From JABFRJ01 sp031379035 (GTDB taxonomy: Bacteria > Pseudomonadota > Alphaproteobacteria > Rhizobiales > Hyphomicrobiaceae), in assembly GCA_031379035.1 (NCBI GenBank), contig JANNEU010000005.1, positions 1 to 10,678 on the forward strand: a stretch of DNA of 10,678 bases. The letters run 5' to 3'. Positions 5,819-10,678 of this stretch are shown one piece after another. The position numbers and the translations under genes are program-made. The notes beneath the pieces were generated by a model that searched no databases, was not told the DNA's origin, and saw nothing but the letters and a program-made list of their open reading frames with translations. The stretch's first letter is position 1; every line of letters starts with the position of its first letter.

Positions 5819-7618
5819 TCACGCTTCGCGGTACCACGCATTCAGGAAAGCCAGCGTGGTGTCCCAACCGGTCGCCTGACCTTTGAGCCTCAGCGACATG
5901 GCGTGCGCGCCAGGACGGTAGACGACCGGGATGACGGCCACGTCCTCGATGACCATGTCATTGCACTTGATGAGCAGCGCGGCGCGCTTAACCGGATCAA
6001 GCTCGGCGATCGCAGAGGCGTGCAACTTGTCATAGTCCGGGTTGCGATACCGCGTGAAGTTGCGCCCTTGCCATTTATTGGCCTTCGTCGAGCACTCAGC
6101 GATGACAAACTGCTGCAGGAAGAGCTCGGCGTCCGGCTGGCCCATCGACGTCGTGAACATCTGCAGGTCGGTATAGAACTTGGTGTAGGTGTCGGGGTTG
6201 GCGACATCGGACGAGAAGTAGACCGACCCGACAACCGACTTGAGTTCGAGTTCGATACCCGCCTTCTGACAGGCCTGCTTGATGATGGCCTGGGTCTTCT
6301 GCCGCGGCGCATTGATGGACGTCTGGAACACATACTTCAGTTTCTTGCCGTCCTTGGCCCGGGTTCCGTCAGCGCCTTTTGCCCAACCAGCCTTGTCGAG
6401 GATCTCATTGGCCTTGTCGATGTTGAACTCGAACTTGGTGTTCTTCGAGCGGTGCCGCTCCGGGTTGTTGACGAAGTTGGCCGTTGCTTGCCCCGTGCGC
6501 CCGTAGATAAATTTTTCGACCGAACCACGATCCACCAACACGCTCAACGCCTGCCGCACAGCCTTGTCTTGCAATGTCGGATGCTTGGTTGTGAGGCTTG
6601 CCCGCTCGCCATCGACCTCGGTCCACGGATCCGTGAAGTTGATACCAATGTGTTCGACATTGCCGCCGGCCACCAGCACGGTCTTGCCCTTGCCACCTTG
6701 CTCCATCTTGAGCAGAATTTCGTCTTCGACCTGCATATTCCAGGCAAAGTCGAACTCGCCGCTCTGGATGACCGAGCGTGCCGCCGAGACCGCATCACCG
6801 CCGCCCTTCACCTCGACAGTATCGAAATGCGGCATGTTGGCGATGTGGTAGTCCGTGTTGATCTCGCCTTTGACCAGATCGCCGGGTTTGAAGTCGACGA
6901 ACTTGTAGGGTCCGGTGCCGACCGGCTTGAGGTTGGCCGGCGCGTCGCGCGACTTACCGCCGCTGAACTCAGCAAAGTGATGTTTCGGGAGCAACATGCC
7001 TGAGTAGCCGACGAAGGCAGTGGCCCAGAACGGCGTTGGGTTCTTGAAGGTGATCTTGACGGTGTGTGTATCGATCTTCTCGACGATCACATCCTTGTAG
7101 CTTCCGGTCGTCACCGCTGCGGTCGCCGGGTCTTTCGCATATTCCCAATTGAAGACCACGTCGTCGGCGGTGAACGGTTTGCCGTCGTGCCACTTCACGC
7201 CCTGCTTGAGCTTCCACGTCACAGACTTACCATCGGCAGCAAGACCACCGTTTTCCTTGCTTGGAATTTCGGCAGCCAACACCGCGACGATGTTGCCGTC
7301 TTCATCCCAGCTGGCGAGCGGCTCATAGAAGATGCGTGAGCTGTCCTGATCCTTCGAGCCGACCGCGAAATGCGGGTTGAGCAAGGTCGGGCCTTGCCAC
7401 CACAGCAGCTTCAACGCGCCGCCGCCGCCGCGTTTGGTCGGCAGGTACTTGTGTGCGCCCTGTGCTTGCGCAACGCCCGCGTGCATTAGAATTTGCGACG
7501 CCATCGGCGCTGACAAGCCCAGTGCTACCATCTTCTGGATAAACGACCGCCGCGACGTCTGGCCATCAGCCACAGCATCGATCATGCGGCGCAGTTTTTT
7601 CTCGGTCTTGTCAGTCAT
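5819..7618 (-). CDS. Peptide ABC importer periplasmic binding protein (family 5), Tat-exported
   Basis: This periplasmic binding protein delivers peptides (or a similar ligand) to the permease pair encoded downstream. In 599 residues it has a Tat signal with the motif SRRSFIQK (22-29), a hydrophobic stretch and a likely cleavage site after AQA (residue 52). The mature part has the family 5 hallmarks: an early strand LKLLWWQGPTLLNPHF (69-84), YEPLASWDEDGNIVAVLA (98-115), GKSVTWKLKQGVKWHDGKPF with TADDVVFNWEYA (the classic family block), and GTGPYKF. The length is somewhat above the usual 500-550, partly because of the long Tat leader. The ATG at 7618 follows GGGAGGA at good spacing. It is the first gene of the operon and is divergent from an M20D amidohydrolase, so N-acylated amino acids or dipeptides are plausible ligands. 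The ligand cannot be read from the sequence. Confidence 0.94.
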   Translation of the reverse strand: MTDKTEKKLRRMIDAVADGQTSRRSFIQKMVALGLSAPMASQILMHAGVAQAQGAHKYLPTKRGGGGALKLLWWQGPTLLNPHFAVGSKDQDSSRIFYEPLASWDEDGNIVAVLAAEIPSKENGGLAADGKSVTWKLKQGVKWHDGKPFTADDVVFNWEYAKDPATAAVTTGSYKDVIVEKIDTHTVKITFKNPTPFWATAFVGYSGMLLPKHHFAEFSGGKSRDAPANLKPVGTGPYKFVDFKPGDLVKGEINTDYHIANMPHFDTVEVKGGGDAVSAARSVIQSGEFDFAWNMQVEDEILLKMEQGGKGKTVLVAGGNVEHIGINFTDPWTEVDGERASLTTKHPTLQDKAVRQALSVLVDRGSVEKFIYGRTGQATANFVNNPERHRSKNTKFEFNIDKANEILDKAGWAKGADGTRAKDGKKLKYVFQTSINAPRQKTQAIIKQACQKAGIELELKSVVGSVYFSSDVANPDTYTKFYTDLQMFTTSMGQPDAELFLQQFVIAECSTKANKWQGRNFTRYRNPDYDKLHASAIAELDPVKRAALLIKCNDMVIEDVAVIPVVYRPGAHAMSLRLKGQATGWDTTLAFLNAWYREA

Positions 7619-7663
7619 GGCAGTCCTCCCGAAGCCGCGGATCTCTGTCCGCCGTTGCTAACA

Positions 7664-7692
7664 GCAGATCAGGGACGGGCGAGCGTTGTCAA
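7664..7692 (-). promoter_or_regulatory. Possible promoter of the peptide importer operon
   Basis: On the minus strand a perfect TTGACA (7692-7687) lies about 70 bases upstream of the binding-protein ATG. With a 17-base spacer the -10 position reads ATCTGC, a poor match, so the promoter would need activation or use a different -10. The 215-base divergent gap (7619-7833) also holds a GC-rich palindrome, CGGCGGGCCGCCG (7743-7755, 6-base arms around one base), that could be an operator. I found no convincing promoter for the plus-strand gene. Confidence 0.3.
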
Positions 7693-7833
7693 TCGGTGTT
7701 CAGCGGGCGCGCCTGTCAGAATGGCTTAAGTATCGAGCCAAGCGGCGGGCCGCCGAACAATCTTGCTGCCTCCGCCCAACCTCGGCCAAGATACGCCATG
7801 CCACGTGATCATCCCCACCCTGAGGACCATCCC

Positions 7834-9033
7834 ATGCCGACCGTCCCGCCGAGCCTGCCCGGCATCCATGATCATCTGGACGAGCTGGTTGCTCTTCGCC
7901 GCGATATCCACGCGCACCCAGAGCTCGGCATGGAAGAACATCGCACCGCGGCGCTGGTGGCCGGGAAGCTCCGCGCTTGGGGCATCGAGACGACCGAGGG
8001 CGTCGGCAAGCTGGGTGTGGTCGGCACGATTAAGGGGACGTTGCCAGGCCAACGCGCGATCGGGCTGCGGGCCGACATGGATGCCCTCCCCATCATCGAG
8101 CAGACGGGACTGCCGCACGCCTCCACATCGCCCGGCCGCATGCACGCCTGCGGTCATGATGGCCACACCACCATGCTGCTGGGTGCCGCCCGTCACCTGG
8201 CCGAAAACCCAGACTTCAGCGGTACCGTGCATCTGATCTTCCAACCCGCTGAGGAGGGCCGCGGCGGTGCCGAAGCCATGCTGGCTGATGGACTTTTCAA
8301 GCGCTTTCCGTGCGATGCCGTTTATGGCCTCCACAATATGCCGGGCGTACCGGTCGGCCGCTTCGAAACGCGCAAGGGTGCGCTGATGGCCGGCGGCGGC
8401 AGCTGGCGCGTTCGCTTTAGCGGCACAGGCGGGCATGGCGGCATGCCGCATCACTCCGTCGATCTCTCGTTGGTGCAGGCGCACTTCGTGCTCGGCTTGC
8501 AAACGATCATGACGCGCAACATGTCGGCGTTCGCGTCGGCTGTCATTACGGTTGGCCACATTGCGGGCGGCTCGGCAGAGGCGACCAACGTCATGCCTGC
8601 GGAGATCACCGTCAGCGGCACCATGCGCTACTTCGACCCGAAGATGAAAACCGTCATCGAGACGCGCATCCGCGAACTGGCCCAGCAGTGCGCGACGCTG
8701 CACGGCGCGGCGGCCGATGTTCACTACACGTGGATGGCGGTGCCGCTGATCAACCACGATGCGCAGACGACCGTTGCGACGGCAGCGGCAACGGCGGTGG
8801 CGGGCACTGACGCCGTCAACGCACAGGCCAGCGCCGTCACCGCTGGCGAGGACTTCTCCTACCTGCTGGCCGAGAAGCCCGGTGCGTTTATGTTCATCGG
8901 CAACGGGGTCGCAACCGATGGACCGACGCACCAAGTCCACACGCCCAAGTACGATTTCAATGACGCGATTATCCCGCTCGGCGTCGGTTACTGGGTGGAG
9001 CTGGTGAAACTGGAATTGCGGTTGGGGGTGTGA
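7834..9033 (+). CDS. M20D metallopeptidase-family amidohydrolase (hippurate hydrolase / N-acyl-amino-acid amidohydrolase type)
   Basis: This is a di-metal amidohydrolase that cleaves the amide bond of N-acyl or N-aroyl amino acids, or of dipeptides, releasing a free amino acid. From the ATG at 7834 it has 399 residues, normal for the family, and no signal peptide, so it is probably cytoplasmic. Visible landmarks are RRDIHAHPELGMEEHRTA (22-39), GLRADMDALPI (77-87), the metal-binding MHACGHDGH (Cys106, His108), QPAEEG with the catalytic/metal glutamates 140-141, His167 in LHNMP, the dimerisation-domain start GTGGHGGMPH (197-206), and the C-terminal ligand His369 in VHTPKYDFND. The open frame extends upstream to 7696. 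I chose 7834 because GAGGA lies 7 bases before it and the family N-terminus starts just after. An ATG at 7798 is a weaker alternative. It is divergent from the peptide importer operon, which may feed it substrate. Confidence 0.93.
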   Translation: MPTVPPSLPGIHDHLDELVALRRDIHAHPELGMEEHRTAALVAGKLRAWGIETTEGVGKLGVVGTIKGTLPGQRAIGLRADMDALPIIEQTGLPHASTSPGRMHACGHDGHTTMLLGAARHLAENPDFSGTVHLIFQPAEEGRGGAEAMLADGLFKRFPCDAVYGLHNMPGVPVGRFETRKGALMAGGGSWRVRFSGTGGHGGMPHHSVDLSLVQAHFVLGLQTIMTRNMSAFASAVITVGHIAGGSAEATNVMPAEITVSGTMRYFDPKMKTVIETRIRELAQQCATLHGAAADVHYTWMAVPLINHDAQTTVATAAATAVAGTDAVNAQASAVTAGEDFSYLLAEKPGAFMFIGNGVATDGPTHQVHTPKYDFNDAIIPLGVGYWVELVKLELRLGV

Positions 9034-9187
9034 GATGGGGGCGGGAGCCGATGGCCGCTGCCGGCACCCCTGCGACGCACAATTTTACAGCAACATGCCT
9101 GCTGCTTTAGCAGATCTGTGCGCATTCCAAACTCCGAACACGGCCTACATGCAATTGATAAATAACAATTTTAATAGAAATCAAGAC

Positions 9188-9204
9188 TTGGCACGGTTCT
9201 TGAT
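9188..9204 (+). promoter_or_regulatory. Sigma-54 (RpoN) promoter candidate for nrtA
   Basis: TTGGCACG (9188-9195), then 4 bases, then TTGAT (9200-9204) matches the sigma-54 pattern YTGGCACG-N4-TTGCW. The -24 element is perfect and the spacing (GG-N10-G) correct. The single deviation is A for C in the usually conserved -12 GC. Transcription would start near 9215, giving a leader of about 120 bases before nrtA. Control by NtrC is expected for nitrate uptake in alphaproteobacteria, but I found no clear NtrC site upstream. Confidence 0.6.
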
Positions 9205-9232
9205 AACCACCCTCATTGTGATTGATTTTCGT

Positions 9233-9266
9233 CAACACTGAATTGATAAAAATCAATTCAATGTTG
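9233..9266. repeat. 34-base near-perfect palindrome in the nrtA leader
   Basis: The arms are CAACA-c-TGAATTGAT (9233-9247) and ATCAATTCA-a-TGTTG (9252-9266), giving 14 paired positions and one mismatch around the centre AAAA. The inner 9-base arms are perfect. It lies about 20-50 bases downstream of the predicted sigma-54 start. It could be an operator for a dimeric repressor or an RNA hairpin. A terminator is unlikely because no T run follows. Confidence 0.6.
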
Positions 9267-9303
9267 CTGCTGAAGCGGCGAGCGGCGAACACCAGTCACT
9301 CCA

Positions 9304-9319
9304 GGCGCACTCAAGCGCC
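9304..9319 (+). promoter_or_regulatory. Hairpin with six-base loop just before the nrtA ribosome-binding site
   Basis: GGCGC (9304-9308) and GCGCC (9315-9319) pair perfectly around the loop ACTCAA. The GGGGGA ribosome-binding site begins a few bases after the stem. A smaller hairpin with a wobble pair, GCTGC/GCGGC (9266-9279), lies upstream. Tandem hexaloop hairpins are the target of the NasT/ANTAR antiterminators in nitrate operons, but the loop here does not show the A1/G4 pattern, so this is only a structural observation. Confidence 0.35.
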
Positions 9320-9334
9320 GCATGGGGGACCTGA

Positions 9335-10660
9335 ATGGCAGACTTATCGAAACGCACAGGACGCGCTGAAACCAGCCGCCGCACAGTGCTGTTGAAGTCA
9401 TCTGCGGTGTTGAGCACAGCAGCCTTGATGACGGCCGCGCGCGCAGCATTTCCAGGTGGTGCATTCGCGCAAGGCACCGGGCCGGAAGTAAAGGGCACCA
9501 AGCTCGGCTATATCGCGCTGACGGACGCCGCTCCGCTCGTGATCGCCAAAGAGAAAGGCTTCTTCGCCAAGCATGGTCTCCCCGACATGGACATCGCCAA
9601 GCAGGCGTCGTGGGGCGCAACGCGCGACAACATGGCGCTCGGCACCAAAGCCAACGGCATCGACGGTGGCCACATCCTGCGCCCGAAGACGCATCTCTAC
9701 GCGACCGGCAAGGTCATGCAGAATAGCCAACCTTTGCCGATGTATACGCTGCTCAATCTCAATGAGGATTGTCAGGCAATCTCGGTCTCCAACGAATTCA
9801 AAGACCTCAAGGTCGGCACCGACAGCTCCGGACTGAAGGAGGCGTTCGCGAAAAAAGCCGCATCCGGCAAGGAAGTCAAAGTCGCGGTCACATTCCCTGG
9901 CGGCACGCATGATTTGTGGATGCGCTATTGGCTGGCTGCCGGTGGCATCGATCCCGACAAAGACGTCTCTACGATCGTTGTGCCGCCGCCGCAGATGGTC
10001 GCTAACATGAAGGTCGGCACCATGGATGCGTTCTGCGTCGGCGAGCCGTGGAACGAACAGCTCGTCAACCAGGATATCGGCTTCACGGCCGCCACCACCG
10101 GCGAGCTGTGGTTCAAGCATCCGGAAAAAGTGCTCGGCATGCGCGCCGACTGGGTCGATGCCAACCCGAAAGCCACGCAAGCCATCCTGATGGCGGTGAT
10201 GGAAGCGCAGCAATGGTGCGAAAAGGCCGAGAATAAAGATGAAATGGCTGAGATCATCGGCCGCCGCCAGTGGTTCAACGTGCCGGTGCCGGACATTATC
10301 GGCCGCATCAAAGGCGACATCAACTACGGCCGTGGCCGCGTCGAAAAAGGTACCAAACTCGGCATGAAGTTCTGGGGCGAGGGCGGTGCCGTGTCCTATC
10401 CTTGGAAGAGCCTCGACACCTGGTTCGTCACCGAAAACGTCCGCTGGGGCAAGTTCGCGCCCGATCTTGATATCAAGGCGCTGGTAGCAAAGACCAACCG
10501 CTCCGATCTGTGGCTTGAGGCGGCCAAGACATTGGGTGTCGCAGGCGTACCGACAGGCGACAGTCGCGGCGTCGAGAAGTTCTTCGACGGCAAGACCTTC
10601 GATCCAGCCGATCCAACCGCTTATTTGAAATCCTTGTCCATCAAGCGCGCCGCGGTCTGA
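9335..10660 (+). CDS. nrtA: Nitrate ABC transporter substrate-binding protein NrtA, Tat-exported
   Basis: This periplasmic binding protein of a nitrate/nitrite importer has 441 residues, close to the family length. The Tat signal has TSRRTVLLK (13-21), a hydrophobic segment and a probable cleavage after AFA (residue 45). The family core is clear: LGYIALTDAAPLVIAKEKGF (57-76), KQASWGATRDNMALG (89-103), QPLPMYTLLNLNEDCQ (132-147), FPGGTHDLWMRYWLAAGGID (187-206), VPPPQMVANMKVGTMDAFCV (216-235) and GELWFKHPEKVLGMRADWVD (256-275). Trp93, Gln147, His192 and Lys261 appear to line up with the nitrate-contacting residues of Synechocystis NrtA (Trp102, Gln155, His196, Lys269, from memory). This favours nitrate over the bicarbonate-binding relative CmpA. 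The ATG at 9335 follows GGGGGA at good spacing. The permease and ATPase genes (nrtB, nrtC/D) would be expected beyond 10678. Only 18 bases follow the stop. Confidence 0.93.
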   Translation: MADLSKRTGRAETSRRTVLLKSSAVLSTAALMTAARAAFPGGAFAQGTGPEVKGTKLGYIALTDAAPLVIAKEKGFFAKHGLPDMDIAKQASWGATRDNMALGTKANGIDGGHILRPKTHLYATGKVMQNSQPLPMYTLLNLNEDCQAISVSNEFKDLKVGTDSSGLKEAFAKKAASGKEVKVAVTFPGGTHDLWMRYWLAAGGIDPDKDVSTIVVPPPQMVANMKVGTMDAFCVGEPWNEQLVNQDIGFTAATTGELWFKHPEKVLGMRADWVDANPKATQAILMAVMEAQQWCEKAENKDEMAEIIGRRQWFNVPVPDIIGRIKGDINYGRGRVEKGTKLGMKFWGEGGAVSYPWKSLDTWFVTENVRWGKFAPDLDIKALVAKTNRSDLWLEAAKTLGVAGVPTGDSRGVEKFFDGKTFDPADPTAYLKSLSIKRAAV

Positions 10661-10678
10661 CGCGACCAGTCCGCACCA

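Larger units (their letters stand above)
9034..9334. other. 301-base intergenic region upstream of nrtA, partly AT-rich
   Basis: No gene is visible here. Composition shifts from GC-rich (9034-9078) to strongly AT-rich (about 9079-9262) and back. Besides the elements listed separately, it holds a small inverted repeat CTGCT/AGCAG (9102-9113) and an imperfect AT-rich repeat AATTG/CAATT with 8 bases between (9153-9170). TTGATAA occurs three times (9155, 9200, 9243). No intrinsic terminator with a T tract follows the amidohydrolase gene. The short open frames here look like chance. Confidence 0.7.

Noticed and set aside
5903..7003. 366-residue plus-strand open frame inside the peptide-binding-protein gene
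   Set aside because: It is antisense to a well-supported family 5 binding protein, with no recognisable domain.
7696..7833. Upstream start for the amidohydrolase
   Set aside because: The added 46 residues do not resemble the family N-terminus, and the ATG at 7834 has a good ribosome-binding site.
7726..8940. 404-residue minus-strand open frame over the amidohydrolase
   Set aside because: The plus strand carries all M20D metal ligands. This frame is a complementary shadow.
9025..9070. GGGGTG/CACCCC pair after the amidohydrolase as a terminator
   Set aside because: The arms are 34 bases apart, the inner pairing competes with it, and no proper T tract follows.
9177..9191. IHF site (AATCAA-N4-TTR) beside the sigma-54 promoter
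   Set aside because: The second half reads TGG instead of TTR and overlaps the -24 element. Other TTGAT sites also miss the paired half, so no convincing IHF site remains.
9398..10213. 271-residue minus-strand open frame over nrtA
   Set aside because: It is antisense to a protein with continuous NrtA motifs, and has no domain signal of its own.

Overview
The window looks like ordinary chromosome from an alphaproteobacterium. The reasons are high GC in the coding DNA, tightly packed transporter operons, Tat-exported binding proteins, and protein sequences that read like those of Rhizobiales or Rhodospirillales. No species can be named from the sequence. I see no tRNA, rRNA, insertion sequence, CRISPR array, integrase or prophage gene.

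Layout. (1) Positions 1-269 (+) are the end of a LivF-type branched-chain amino acid ABC ATPase, followed by a terminator-like hairpin. (2) Positions 435-1854 (+) hold two adjacent genes for membrane proteins of unknown function, one with a single predicted membrane segment and one with four. (3) Positions 1870-7618 (-) form one five-gene peptide (Opp/Dpp-type) ABC importer operon. It is transcribed right to left in the order binding protein, permease B, permease C, ATPase D, ATPase F. The distal junctions overlap (GTGA or TGATG, and ATGA), and a strong hairpin lies between the binding-protein gene and the first permease gene. (4) Divergently from it, 7834-9033 (+) encodes an M20D metallo-amidohydrolase of the hippurate hydrolase / N-acyl-amino-acid amidohydrolase type. 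(5) A 301-base, partly AT-rich, non-coding region (9034-9334) follows, with a good sigma-54 promoter candidate and several inverted repeats. (6) Positions 9335-10660 (+) encode a Tat-exported NrtA-type nitrate-binding protein, presumably the first gene of a nitrate ABC importer that continues past the window.

Working together (inference): every recognised gene concerns uptake of organic or inorganic nitrogen, namely branched-chain amino acids, peptides or acylated amino acids, and nitrate. The divergent peptide importer and M20D hydrolase make a plausible import-and-cleave module. The sigma-54-like promoter in front of nrtA fits nitrogen control through NtrC.

I do not see a clearly new multi-gene system. 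The least explained parts are the nrtA leader, with its palindrome, its overlapping alternative hairpins and its three spaced TTGATAA copies, and the two unknown membrane-protein genes.
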